64,000 nucleotides of DNA from Clostridiales bacterium (GTDB lineage: Bacteria > Bacillota > Clostridia > Saccharofermentanales > Saccharofermentanaceae), in assembly GCA_017551625.1 (NCBI GenBank), contig JAFZLF010000040.1, positions 97,050-161,049 of the forward strand, written 5' to 3'. The position numbers and the translations under genes were made by a program. This document shows, one piece after another, positions 26,594-34,796 of this stretch; within the stretch, counting starts at the first letter, position 1, and each line of letters starts with the position of its first letter. The notes below the pieces were generated by a model. That model did not search any database, was not told where the DNA came from, and saw only the letters and a program-made list of their open reading frames with translations.

Positions 26594-27490
26594 ATGAGTG
26601 AAGGTGCCTATTCCCAGAAAGTAAAAGAAGAGATATGCAAAGTGTCATACAAGACCGAGGAAGAGTGGGCGGCGGAAATGGCGGCGATCATCCTGTGCTC
26701 GGGGTATTCCTTTTACGCAGAAGAAGCACGGGTCCGTGTCCGTTGCAGTAATGAGATGGCTGCACAGCGCCTCGTTTCCGATGCGCGGCTTTGTGGCCGG
26801 GACTTCGCGCTTTCGGGTCCTGAGAAGGTAGGAAGAAGAGGCGGAAGTGTGTATGAAGTGCTTCTTGAGCAGGAGACATTTCTGGCATTTATAGATGAAT
26901 ATCTGTTGCCGGACGTGATTTCAGAGAGAATCGCATCAGATGAGAACCGGCGGCGAGCGATGCTGCGGGGAGCGTTTCTGGCGAGAGGGTCGATGAGTGA
27001 TCCGAACCGGACATACCGGGTCGAGATGATCTGTAAGACGGATGCCTTTGTGAAGATGCTCATCTTACTTCTTCATGCGGAGAATATCCGCCCGATGACA
27101 CGGGTCAACGATACCTCGTGGTCGATCTTTTTTAAGAAACACGAGGAGATCTGCGATTTTCTGGTGATCCTCGGAGCCCCATATCTGATGCTGGAACTAC
27201 AGAATATCCGTGCGCAGCATGATGTTAACCGCATGGTGACACGCTCGGTGAACCTCGACAACTGGACGATGACGCTTCAGGCGGACGCGAGCGCAAAGCG
27301 GACGAAGCAACTCGAGGAACTCCTGTCTTCGGAGAAAGCATCGCGCATCCCGAGAGAACTTCTGGAAGTCGCGCGGATCCACATCGAGAACCCGGGAGCT
27401 TCTCTGACGGAACTCGGAAAACTGATGGATCCGCCGATCAGCAAGTCCGGCATGTATCACCGGTTGCAGAAACTTCTCGACTATCTATGA
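26594..27490 (+). CDS. whiA: WhiA DNA-binding protein
   Basis: Protein of 298 residues: an N-terminal LAGLIDADG-like domain (about 1-210) that has lost nuclease residues, plus a C-terminal helix-turn-helix (SLTELGKLMDPPISKSGMY). It is a conserved Gram-positive regulator linked to division and chromosome segregation. It follows rapZ by 30 bases; the yvcK gene that commonly lies between rapZ and whiA in Bacillota is absent. A terminator ends the operon. Confidence 0.93.
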   Translation: MSEGAYSQKVKEEICKVSYKTEEEWAAEMAAIILCSGYSFYAEEARVRVRCSNEMAAQRLVSDARLCGRDFALSGPEKVGRRGGSVYEVLLEQETFLAFIDEYLLPDVISERIASDENRRRAMLRGAFLARGSMSDPNRTYRVEMICKTDAFVKMLILLLHAENIRPMTRVNDTSWSIFFKKHEEICDFLVILGAPYLMLELQNIRAQHDVNRMVTRSVNLDNWTMTLQADASAKRTKQLEELLSSEKASRIPRELLEVARIHIENPGASLTELGKLMDPPISKSGMYHRLQKLLDYL

Positions 27491-27522
27491 GGGATCATCT
27501 ATATTCGTCCGGATAGAAATAG

Positions 27523-27558
27523 AGAGTGTCTTTCGATTAAGAAGAGACGCTCTTTTTG
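27523..27558 (+). terminator. Terminator after whiA
   Basis: AGAGTGTCT (27523-27531) pairs with AGACGCTCT (27545-27553), one G-U pair, followed by a T run. Confidence 0.75.
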
Positions 27559-27578
27559 TATCACTTAAAGAAAAACTA

Positions 27579-27608
27579 TTGACATAATATTCAATACCGC
27601 TCTATAAT
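27579..27608 (+). promoter_or_regulatory. Strong sigma-A promoter of the PadR operon
   Basis: Consensus TTGACA (27579-27584), 18 bases, consensus TATAAT (27603-27608). Confidence 0.8.
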
Positions 27609-27635
27609 CAGTATTGTTGAATGTACAGTACTGAT
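27607..27635. promoter_or_regulatory. Candidate PadR operator
   Basis: Imperfect dyad: ATCAGTATTGT at 27607-27617 against ACAGTACTGAT at 27625-27635. It begins at the -10 box of the promoter, where a bound PadR protein would block transcription. Autoregulation is usual for this family; the site is inferred from symmetry only. Confidence 0.45.
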
Positions 27636-27683
27636 TAACATGTAGCATCTATAGAAAAAGAACGAAAAAGGAGGAAGGCAATC

Positions 27684-28001
27684 ATGAATGTTCAATTCAA
27701 GAAAGGCGTGCTTGACCTGTGTGTCCTGGCGATGCTGAAAGATAGCGACCGCTACGGATATGAGCTGGCCAGCACACTGTCGGAGACCATCATGATCTCG
27801 GACGGAACCGTGTATCCGCTTCTTCGTAAACTGGCAGCAGACGGCCTCGTGGCTTCGTACCTGCAGGAATCGCAGAGCGGTCCGCCGCGTAAGTATTACA
27901 GTCTGACAGCGATGGGTAAGATCCGTCTTACGGAACTTCTCGATGACTGGAATGCCTTCACGGCAAGTGTAAATAAGATCGTAGGAGGGAAGAGCGCATG
28001 A
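27684..28001 (+). CDS. PadR-family transcriptional regulator
   Basis: Protein of 105 residues, a PadR winged helix: GVLDLCVLAMLKDSDRYGYEL, then ISDGTVYPLLRKLAADGLV and GPPRKYYSLTAMGK, with a dimerising C-terminal helix. Such small PadRs often control the membrane proteins that follow them. RBS AAGGAGGAA. It overlaps the next gene by 4 bases, so the three genes form one operon. Confidence 0.92.
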   Translation: MNVQFKKGVLDLCVLAMLKDSDRYGYELASTLSETIMISDGTVYPLLRKLAADGLVASYLQESQSGPPRKYYSLTAMGKIRLTELLDDWNAFTASVNKIVGGKSA

Positions 28002-28843
28002 ATAAGAAAGAATATATCTCAGCGCTTCGCGCGCAGCTCCGCAGACTCCCTTCTGATGATGTGGAGGATATCGTAAAAGAGTTTGAGACGCACTTCGAGA
28101 TCGGACTTTCCGAGGGAAAGAACGAGAGCGAGATCGCCGCAAAACTGGGTTCTCCGGAGGAAGTGGCACAGATTTATCTTAGCGACACCGTCCCGGCCTT
28201 TGATGTAGCTTCTGCCGGAAATGTCGGTGCAGTTCCCTTCCCGATGGTGCCGGTCAAGACAGGCATGGTCATCGACCGCGGCGTAGGCCCGCAGACAGCG
28301 GCCGGATTTGCCTCGGGCGGATTCTCCAAACCGCTCTCGAGTGAACCGCCGAAGAATCAGGCACCGAAGACGGAGCCGGAAGACTATAAGTTCGCACACA
28401 CAGGGGCGAAAGAACACGAAGAGTACACGGATGTCGGCCGTCAGGGAGGGAAGAGCTATGATCTTCCGGACTACACGAACTATCCGACGCAGGATCCGAA
28501 CGCAGTACATCCGCAGGATAAAGAACATCACATCCTGTTCGCAGTGCTTTTTACGATCTTCGTATTCGTACCGGTATGGATCATGGCACTGGTCCTGCTG
28601 CTGCTCATCATCGGACTTCCGTTTGGACTGGGAGTACTGTCCGGTATTCTCTTCAGCTGGGTCCCGAGCCTTACCTACTGCGTAGGCGGAACGGTCTGCC
28701 TGGCCATCAGTCTGGCACTGGGCGCGATCACTGCAGCATTTATCGCATTCTTCGCGATCAAGGGCTTCGTACTGGGCACCATCGCATATATCCGCTTCCT
28801 TGCTAAGGACAATCGCAAGGGCGTGAAAGGAGGAGCAGCATGA
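27998..28843 (+). CDS. DUF1700 (HAAS-domain) membrane protein
   Basis: Protein of 281 residues. The N-terminal helical HAAS/DUF1700 segment (MNKKEYISALRAQLRRLPSD, with a following DIVKEFETHFEIGLSEGK) is found next to PadR regulators in many Bacillota. A central linker (about 80-170) is charged and Pro-rich. The C-terminal third holds three membrane helices. Likely a sensor or effector of envelope stress working with PadR; the role is inferred from context only. Overlaps both neighbours by 4 bases. Confidence 0.85.
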   Translation: MNKKEYISALRAQLRRLPSDDVEDIVKEFETHFEIGLSEGKNESEIAAKLGSPEEVAQIYLSDTVPAFDVASAGNVGAVPFPMVPVKTGMVIDRGVGPQTAAGFASGGFSKPLSSEPPKNQAPKTEPEDYKFAHTGAKEHEEYTDVGRQGGKSYDLPDYTNYPTQDPNAVHPQDKEHHILFAVLFTIFVFVPVWIMALVLLLLIIGLPFGLGVLSGILFSWVPSLTYCVGGTVCLAISLALGAITAAFIAFFAIKGFVLGTIAYIRFLAKDNRKGVKGGAA

Positions 28844-29199
28844 AGAAAGGAACTACTGTTTGTATCGTAATCATGGTCGCGAGCTTCGTACTCTCGCTGT
28901 GCTTCCTGTTTATCAGCGCGGGACTCTTTATCGCCGGAGGGACCAAGGAACTGGCCGACCGGATCCGCACAGGAAAATGGGATGACATCGACGAGAAGTT
29001 CGAGTTCGTCAAGGTAGATAAGGAAGAGGGCGTGGAAGTCGACATTCCAGGCATCCATGTTATCGTGGATGACCTCGGTGTGGATGTGAACGTGATCGGG
29101 ATCCATGTCGATATGAGAGATGAGGAAAATGCCGATAACGCGGATAAGACCGCAGACGACGCTTCTGCGAAGGAGACGACAGAAGCCAAGGCAGCCTGA
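28840..29199 (+). CDS. Small membrane-anchored acidic protein
   Basis: Protein of 119 residues with an N-terminal signal-anchor helix (about 8-30) and an acidic extracytoplasmic tail with an alternating hydrophobic pattern (VEVDIPGIHVIVDDLGVDVNV) that suggests a short beta structure like the sheets of DUF4097 proteins, here cut short. Last gene of the PadR-DUF1700 operon, translationally coupled to it. No known function. Confidence 0.7.
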   Translation: MKKGTTVCIVIMVASFVLSLCFLFISAGLFIAGGTKELADRIRTGKWDDIDEKFEFVKVDKEEGVEVDIPGIHVIVDDLGVDVNVIGIHVDMRDEENADNADKTADDASAKETTEAKAA

Positions 29200-29229
29200 C
29201 CATAAGCTTGGAAAAAGAAACTGAAACGG

Positions 29230-29264
29230 AGGCGTGTGCCGATCATTCCCGGCGCACGCCTTTG
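29230..29264 (+). terminator. Terminator after the PadR operon
   Basis: AGGCGTGTGCCG (29230-29241) pairs with CGGCGCACGCCT (29250-29261), one G-U pair; the following T run is short. Confidence 0.65.
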
Positions 29265-29365
29265 CCTTGTTTCTCGGGTGCGGAGCGAAAGAAACCGGTG
29301 GGGAAAAAGATGGGCAAAGTAACACGAAAGATACTTGGAAAAAGTGATTTTGCTGAAGAAAAATC

Positions 29366-29394
29366 TTGACATCAGCCATGTTTCGCCGCATAAT
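29366..29394 (+). promoter_or_regulatory. Promoter of the T-box leader
   Basis: TTGACA (29366-29371), 17 bases, CATAAT (29389-29394); transcription would start near 29401, just before stem I of the leader. Confidence 0.72.
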
Positions 29395-29400
29395 CACACT

Positions 29401-29730
29401 ATCAGTTAAATGCGCTGACGGAGAAGAGTAGCGATCGGACGTCGTACAGGGCGTGCGGGCCTGGGATTGAGAGCCTGCATACGAAGAAAGATCAGTCGAA
29501 GTTCACTCCCGAGCAGATTCTCTGAACACATGGTGAGGTGCCTGCTTTGTGACAGACACGGATACCTCGAGAGTAGGGGAATACGGAGAGCCCGCCGTTA
29601 CTTGGGGCAGAGGCTGATAGGCCTTGCGAGTGCGAGTGCTTTTCGAGAAGAAAAGGCTCGAAAATGGGTGGTACCGCGAGATAGATATTTCGTCCCATTG
29701 CTGAAGGAAACGACGGCAATGGGATTTTTT
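29401..29730 (+). promoter_or_regulatory. T-box riboswitch, probably Phe-responsive
   Basis: Leader RNA that pairs with uncharged tRNA to allow read-through. The invariant T-box sequence GGGTGGTACCGCG is at 29666-29678. The stem I start GACGGAGAAGAGTAGC has the usual GA-rich turn. The terminator is TCCCATTGC (29693-29701) with GCAATGGGA (29716-29724) and six T. In stem I the specifier region reads GAAG-TTC-A (TTC at 29502-29504); a specifier followed by a purine is the rule, which favours TTC (Phe) over the overlapping GTT (Val). The regulated gene is a phenylacetate-CoA ligase, which agrees with Phe. Confidence 0.88.
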
Positions 29731-29764
29731 GTTGCTGTCAGAAAGCGAAAGGAAGGTAGTCAAG

Positions 29765-31087
29765 ATGAGAAGAGAAGTGAACTCCTGGATTTTCGATCCG
29801 AAGGCCGAGTGCATGTCGGATGAGGAGCGCGCACAGGTACAGAGCGAACGCCTGATCAAGTGTGTGAACCGCATGTGGGAGAATGTTCCGTACTACAGAA
29901 AACGTATGGAAGAAAAGGGTGTAGAGCCGGGCGACATCAAGAGTGTTCTGGATCTGCCAAAGCTCCCGTTCACTGACAAATTCGATTTCAGAGATAACTA
30001 TCCGTTCGGAACGCTGGCGGTACCGCGCGATCAGCTCGTCCGTGTACATGCTTCTTCCGGAACGACCGGTAAGATGAAGGTCGTCGGCTATACCGCAAAC
30101 GACGTGAAACTCTGGAACTCCGTTCTCTGCCGCGCGATGGCAAGATCCGGCGTGCAGAAGGGCGATCTCGTTCACATTGCTTACGGATACGGCCTCTTCA
30201 CAGGCGGTCTTGGCCCGCACTATGCATGCGCGGACATGGGATGCGTCGCGCTCCCTGTTTCCGGTGGTAACACCGCAAGACAGATCACGATCCTTCGTGA
30301 GTGGAAGCCGGAAGTCCTGATGTGCACACCGACTTACGCACTGCATATCGCCGACCAGCTCGAAGCTGCCGGCATCGACAAGTCCGAACTGAACCTCCGC
30401 TGCGGTATCTTCGGCGCAGAGGCGTGGACACTGGAGATGAGAGATCAGATCGAAGAAAAGCTCGGCCTGCGTGCTTTCGATATCTACGGTCTTACCGAGA
30501 TCTGCGGACCGGGTGTAGGATGCTCCTGCGACAAGTCCGACCTGATCCACATCGAAGCAGACCACTTCATTCCGGAGATCGTGGATCCGGAGACAGGTGA
30601 GGTCCTCCCGGACGGAGAAATCGGTGAACTCGTATTCTCTTCCATCAGTAAGGAAGGTGTGCCGCTCCTGCGTTATAACACGCACGACCTGACACGCCTC
30701 TATCACGGTAAGTGTGAGTGCGGACGTACGACACCGAAGATCGAGAAGGTAACCGGACGTGCTGATGACATGATGATCATCCGTGGCGTGAACGTATTCC
30801 CGTCCCAGATCGAAGCCGTTCTTCTTGCGCACAGTGAGGTCGAACCGCACTACATGATCTATCTCGATCGTGCGCAGAACCTCGACAGAATGACCGTTAA
30901 GGTCGAGATGACCCCTTCGTTCTTCTCCGACTCCATCCGTGAGATCGAAAAGACAGAAAGAATGCTCGAAGGCGAGATCGCATCCATGACCGGTATCCAC
31001 GCGAAGATCAAGCTCTGCGAGCCGAGATCGCTTCCGAGATCCGAAGGAAAGATGAAGCGAGTCATCGACGAGCGCTTCAAGAAGTAA
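29765..31087 (+). CDS. paaK: Phenylacetate-CoA ligase family enzyme
   Basis: Protein of 440 residues, the usual PaaK length. AMP-binding motifs are SSGTTGKMK, YGLTEICGPG and the hinge KVTGRADDMMIIRGVNVFPSQIE. It activates phenylacetate, or another arylacetate, to the CoA thioester. The start at 29765 follows AAGGAAGG; an in-frame start at 29729 overlaps the leader terminator and is rejected. A T-box leader controls it. In anaerobes a PaaK working with an indolepyruvate-type ferredoxin oxidoreductase makes phenylalanine from phenylacetate by reductive carboxylation, which would explain amino-acid control; no oxidoreductase gene is nearby. The end of the gene is the left outer arm of the following palindrome. 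Confidence 0.9.
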   Translation: MRREVNSWIFDPKAECMSDEERAQVQSERLIKCVNRMWENVPYYRKRMEEKGVEPGDIKSVLDLPKLPFTDKFDFRDNYPFGTLAVPRDQLVRVHASSGTTGKMKVVGYTANDVKLWNSVLCRAMARSGVQKGDLVHIAYGYGLFTGGLGPHYACADMGCVALPVSGGNTARQITILREWKPEVLMCTPTYALHIADQLEAAGIDKSELNLRCGIFGAEAWTLEMRDQIEEKLGLRAFDIYGLTEICGPGVGCSCDKSDLIHIEADHFIPEIVDPETGEVLPDGEIGELVFSSISKEGVPLLRYNTHDLTRLYHGKCECGRTTPKIEKVTGRADDMMIIRGVNVFPSQIEAVLLAHSEVEPHYMIYLDRAQNLDRMTVKVEMTPSFFSDSIREIEKTERMLEGEIASMTGIHAKIKLCEPRSLPRSEGKMKRVIDERFKK

Positions 31088-31220
31088 TTCATAACAACGA
31101 TTAGTAAGAGAAAGGGAGTGTCTCCTTGCGGCTTCGGACAGTTTGCTGGCGCAAAACTTGCCGCTCGGAGAGGCTCCCTTTCTCTTTTCTTTCTCATTTG
31201 ATCGAATTACTTCTTGAAGC
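31074..31220. repeat. Nested palindrome, family 1, copy C
   Basis: The outer arms 31074-31090 and 31204-31220 are a perfect 17-bp inverted pair; the left arm is the last codons and stop of the ligase gene. The inner arms 31107-31132 and 31160-31185 form a long, slightly interrupted stem. The core at the tip is on the minus strand (31137-31160) and differs from the others in one base at its edge (CAAGTTTTGC, GCCA, GCAAACTGT). Confidence 0.85.
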
Positions 31221-31299
31221 TTTTCTGAAGTGAAGACGCACGGCCAGGAGCTTTTTGTTTCTCTCTTATTTATTTTTTGAAGCAGTCTTTCGTGGAGAA

Positions 31300-31321
31300 G
31301 CAAAACTTGCCGCGCAGCGAG
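31300..31321 (-). repeat. Half copy of the family 1 core
   Basis: On the minus strand, CTCGCTGCGCGGCAAGTTTT followed by GC matches the left half of copy C but lacks the GCAAACTGT half. The short flanks TCGTG and CACGA still pair. It looks like a decayed element between copies C and D. The rest of the 489-base gap between the ligase and the zinc-ribbon gene holds no gene. Confidence 0.55.
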
Positions 31322-31347
31322 GTTTCACGATAGCGATCCTATTGGGG

Positions 31348-31470
31348 AGGAAGAAAAGTCATATAGGAAAAAGGCAGGAAAAACTTCCGCGCAACGAGTT
31401 TTGCGCAAGCAAACTGTCTGAAGTTGCAAGGACGTTTTTCCTGCCTTGTCTTAACGAGACTTTTCTTCCT
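31348..31470. repeat. Nested palindrome, family 1, copy D
   Basis: The outer arms 31348-31360 and 31458-31470 (13 bp, perfect) enclose inner arms 31371-31384 and 31434-31447 (14 bp, perfect). The core on the plus strand (31395-31422) reads CGAGTTTTGC, GCAA, GCAAACTGT. It lies only about 130 bases from copy C, with unrelated arms. Confidence 0.85.
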
Positions 31471-31576
31471 TATTGCAAAGGGCGCTGCATTTAGCGTGCT
31501 GTATTTCGGACGGGATTGTCTCGATACCTACTAAAGAAAGTGTATAATTTTCTTGTAACGAAAGGAGTTACGGAAA

Positions 31577-32806
31577 ATGGCAACACTTTGTAGAAATTGC
31601 AATCATGCTTTGGTGTACGATCCGGCGATCAGGAAGATGCACTGCGCTTACTGTGGAAGTGCTTTTGAAGCGGAAGAAGTGGAATCCGAGGCGAAGAAGT
31701 ACCGCGAGAATGAACGCGTGTTGACCCGGGGCGAGGTGTTCGGGGACGATGAGATGTACGAAGAATTCCTCGAGGGCTATGTGTATACCTGCAGCGAGTG
31801 TGGCGGCGAGATCGTGCTTCATGGATCGGAGTCGTCTACGAAGTGTATCTTCTGCGGGAATCCGAACGTGGTTTTCTCCCGCATGGCGAAGGAGAAGATG
31901 CCGGACTACATCATCCCGTTTTCCATCACGAGAGAACAGGCCATGACGTCGATCAGAAGCGTGATCGATCATGCGGTTTTCCTGCCGAAGGAACTGAAGA
32001 ACCTAAAGATCGAAGATGTGCGCGGCATCTATCTTCCGTACTGGATCGTGAATGCGAATCACGAGGAGGCGGCGGTGCTGCAGGTGAAAGCGCAAAATCC
32101 CTGCATGACAAAATATCAGTACGTCGGAAGAAAAGGCAGCATCTGCCTGCAGGATTTCCCGATCGACGGTTGCCGGATCCTCTCGGACGAGAGCAGCACG
32201 AGGCTCGAGCCCTTCGACCTTTCGGCCATGAAGCCTTTCGACGAGGACTATCTGCTGGGATTCTATTCGAATTCGTCGGATATCACGTACGATGATCTGT
32301 ATCTGGCGGCGCAGAGAAGAGGCAAGGAGATCTTCGATCAGGGAACGAAGGCCGATACCGGCGATAAGTATGCGAAGGTCATGGGTGAGGTACATGAGAC
32401 CGCTATTCTGAACAACTACAAGTACGCGATGTTCCCGGTGTGGTTCGTGACGTTCCGATATAACGGCAAGCCGCACACCATCCTCGTGAACGGGCAGACG
32501 GGCAAAGTCGTGTGCGGACTTCCCTGGAATAAGAAGAAGTACTGGATCATGTCGATCCTCCTCGGGATCGCCATCATGCTGGCGCTGGTGATCGGACTGA
32601 ATGGGATCCTTAAGGTTCTGCAGGTGAATGGTACCGGCAAGGAGTCTTCCGAATACGTGACGGCCCGTATCATCGCGGGTTTCGGATTCGGTTTTAGCTC
32701 GATCGCATCGATATGTGCGCTGGCGAAGCTCTCGAAGGTCAAGAAGCAACTGGATCTGACGCAGTCAGCTACGACCTTCCGCTTCGTAAGTAAGAGACAG
32801 GAGTAA
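31577..32806 (+). CDS. Double zinc-ribbon membrane protein, duplicate 1
   Basis: Protein of 409 residues. The first zinc ribbon is CRNCNHA plus CAYCGSA (TFIIB-like), and a second at about 75-100 is CSECGGE plus CIFCGNP. A mixed domain of about 190 residues contains the shared pattern PFDEDYLLGFYSN, and a segment reading HTILVNGQTGKVVCGLPW precedes two C-terminal membrane helices. The family (TFIIB-type zinc-ribbon proteins of Bacillota) has no proven role. About two thirds of residues match the copy at 33093, and both are followed by a small membrane protein. Its ribosome site AAGGAG lies in the loop of a small hairpin (31555-31571). A TATAAT at 31543 may be the -10. Confidence 0.82.
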   Translation: MATLCRNCNHALVYDPAIRKMHCAYCGSAFEAEEVESEAKKYRENERVLTRGEVFGDDEMYEEFLEGYVYTCSECGGEIVLHGSESSTKCIFCGNPNVVFSRMAKEKMPDYIIPFSITREQAMTSIRSVIDHAVFLPKELKNLKIEDVRGIYLPYWIVNANHEEAAVLQVKAQNPCMTKYQYVGRKGSICLQDFPIDGCRILSDESSTRLEPFDLSAMKPFDEDYLLGFYSNSSDITYDDLYLAAQRRGKEIFDQGTKADTGDKYAKVMGEVHETAILNNYKYAMFPVWFVTFRYNGKPHTILVNGQTGKVVCGLPWNKKKYWIMSILLGIAIMLALVIGLNGILKVLQVNGTGKESSEYVTARIIAGFGFGFSSIASICALAKLSKVKKQLDLTQSATTFRFVSKRQE

Positions 32807-32811
32807 AGAAA

Positions 32812-33093
32812 ATGGTAATGATATATGTCTTTTTAGTGATATTCGGCACAGCGACCGGAATCGGACTGGCCATGTGGATCCTGGCCTCGAAGCTGGAAAA
32901 GAGAAACAGCTATGGTGACAACCATGGCGATGCGACACTGTACTCGACGAGCCTGACGATCACGGACCGCTCGGAGAGAATGGCGCCGAAGAACGATCTT
33001 ATGGTGAACTATATCAATCTGCATACCCCGCAGAAACCGCAGTATCCGACCGCCCCCAGGGGGGGAGCGCCGGTCGGGAAAGTGAGGAAGTAA
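32812..33093 (+). CDS. Small single-pass membrane protein, duplicate 1
   Basis: Protein of 93 residues: one N-terminal membrane helix (TATGIGLAMWILASKLEK at its end) and a polar, Pro-rich cytosolic or external tail. Similar to the product at 34324 in the stretch GIGLAMWILASKLEKRNSYG versus GFGIAFWIAASLLNESNNFG. It starts six bases after the preceding gene behind AGGAG and overlaps the next start by one base, so it belongs to the same operon. Unknown function; co-duplication suggests it works with the zinc-ribbon protein. Confidence 0.72.
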   Translation: MVMIYVFLVIFGTATGIGLAMWILASKLEKRNSYGDNHGDATLYSTSLTITDRSERMAPKNDLMVNYINLHTPQKPQYPTAPRGGAPVGKVRK

Positions 33094-34319
33094 TGGCGAC
33101 GCTTTGTAAATCATGCGGACATCCCCTGATCTACGATCCGGGAGTGAAGAAGATGCTGTGCACGACGTGCGGCAGTACTTTTGCAGCGGAAGAGGTTGAA
33201 TCTGAAGCGAAGAAGTACAGAGAGGATGAGACGGTCAAGACGCGAGCGGAGATCTTCGGAGAGGATGGAGAGCCAGAAGAAGAATTTCTCGAGAACTATG
33301 TCTATACCTGCAGTGAGTGTGGCGGTGAGATCGTGATCCACGGATCGGAAGCATCGACGACATGCGTTTTCTGCGGAAATCCGAATGTTGTCTTCTCCCG
33401 CGTGGCAAAGGATAAGCGGCCGGATTATATCGTTCCTTTTTCCGTAACGAAGGAACAGGCCGTGCAGGCGATCCGTGACAAAGTCGCTCAGTCGCTCTTT
33501 GTCCCGAAGCAGATCAAGAACTTTACGGCAGAAAGTGTTCGCGGCATCTATGTTCCGTTCTGGATCGTGGAGGCGGAGTACGAAGAGTCCTGCCTGATTT
33601 CAAGCACGGTTGGTCATGGAGAGGACGCAGAGACGATCCGTACCGGAAAAAGAGGCTGGTTTCATATGACGAATTTCCCGGTCGATGCATGTGCGATTCT
33701 TTCAAACGAGAGCTCGGCCAGGCTGGAACCATATAATCTTAAAGCGATGAAACCATTTGATGAGGACTATCTTCTGGGTTTTTATTCCAACGCCTCGGAT
33801 ATCACATATGACGAAATGTGGGAGGTCACGGAAAAGAGGGCCCAGGAGATCTTCGAAGAAGATGTGAAGAAGAGTGTCAGCGGGCGTTCTCCCAAGATCG
33901 AAACGGAATCGCATGTGCTATCGATCCTGGATAATTACAAGTACGCGATGCTCCCGGTCTGGTTCGTGACATTTACGTATCAGGGAGAGCATCACACGGT
34001 CCTCGTGAACGGTCAGACGAGAAAGGTCGTCTGCGGTCTTCCCTGGCGAAAACCGCTTTTCTGGGCAATTACGATCGGAATCGGTGCAATTCTGTCGTTC
34101 CTTTCCTTCTTTGTTTTTCTGGTGCTGTTCTCGTCACTGTTCTCCTTTGATTCTTCGAGCTCAGACAATGAGTCGAGTGTGAAGATGATTCTGCTTATTA
34201 TCGGTGGTATCATCGCGATTTTTACATCAGGCGCAGTCAAGATCAGTAATGTTCTTCATCAGATAGAGCTGACGCGGTCTTCCCAGACATTTAACTTCGT
34301 AAAGAAGAGACAGGAGTGA
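33093..34319 (+). CDS. Double zinc-ribbon membrane protein, duplicate 2
   Basis: Protein of 408 residues, paralogue of the product at 31577. The zinc ribbons are CKSCGHP plus CTTCGST and CSECGGE plus CVFCGNP; the LLGFYSNASDITYD stretch and two C-terminal membrane helices are kept. The start overlaps the preceding stop by one base, with GAGGAAG upstream. The central part has drifted more than the zinc ribbons, which argues for an old duplication with both copies retained. Confidence 0.82.
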   Translation: MATLCKSCGHPLIYDPGVKKMLCTTCGSTFAAEEVESEAKKYREDETVKTRAEIFGEDGEPEEEFLENYVYTCSECGGEIVIHGSEASTTCVFCGNPNVVFSRVAKDKRPDYIVPFSVTKEQAVQAIRDKVAQSLFVPKQIKNFTAESVRGIYVPFWIVEAEYEESCLISSTVGHGEDAETIRTGKRGWFHMTNFPVDACAILSNESSARLEPYNLKAMKPFDEDYLLGFYSNASDITYDEMWEVTEKRAQEIFEEDVKKSVSGRSPKIETESHVLSILDNYKYAMLPVWFVTFTYQGEHHTVLVNGQTRKVVCGLPWRKPLFWAITIGIGAILSFLSFFVFLVLFSSLFSFDSSSSDNESSVKMILLIIGGIIAIFTSGAVKISNVLHQIELTRSSQTFNFVKKRQE

Positions 34320-34323
34320 TGAG

Positions 34324-34707
34324 ATGGAATTTCTTTCTTTTTTCTTTGCGCTTGGACTCGGTTTCGGAATCGCATTCTGGATAGCGGCTTCTCTTCTGAA
34401 TGAATCGAACAATTTCGGAGATTCTCATGCAGATCCGAGAAGCTATACGTCCGGCATAGAGATAGTGAATGACAGCGGTGCGTATGATAAAAATCCGCAG
34501 TCGTCGGGTATGCCCCGATTGGGTCAGAAAAGATCGTCGGTTCCCCTTGCGCCTAAGGGGAAAGAACTGATTGAAAAACCGAAAGGTTTCCCGATTAAAA
34601 AGGAATTACCCGTAACGAAGGAACAAAGCCCGACTGGCACAGTGCCGCAGAAGACGACGCCGAATCCCGATGCCACAGGATCCTCGTTCCCCAGATCTTT
34701 CCGATAA
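34324..34707 (+). CDS. Small single-pass membrane protein, duplicate 2
   Basis: Protein of 127 residues with one N-terminal membrane helix and a basic, Pro/Lys-rich tail longer than in the first copy. AGGAG lies 7 bases before the ATG. Paralogue of the product at 32812 and last gene of the duplicated unit. Function unknown. Confidence 0.7.
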   Translation: MEFLSFFFALGLGFGIAFWIAASLLNESNNFGDSHADPRSYTSGIEIVNDSGAYDKNPQSSGMPRLGQKRSSVPLAPKGKELIEKPKGFPIKKELPVTKEQSPTGTVPQKTTPNPDATGSSFPRSFR

Positions 34708-34796
34708 GGAGAAACGACAAGGAAAGAGTATCCTTTCAACCTTCATGATGTGATGTATAATAGAAAAAGCAGGTCGGGAAGGGGGACTCAGGTTCT

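Noticed and set aside
29738..31303. Minus-strand frame opposite the phenylacetate-CoA ligase
   Set aside because: It runs through the palindrome and the T-box terminator and has no recognisable domain.
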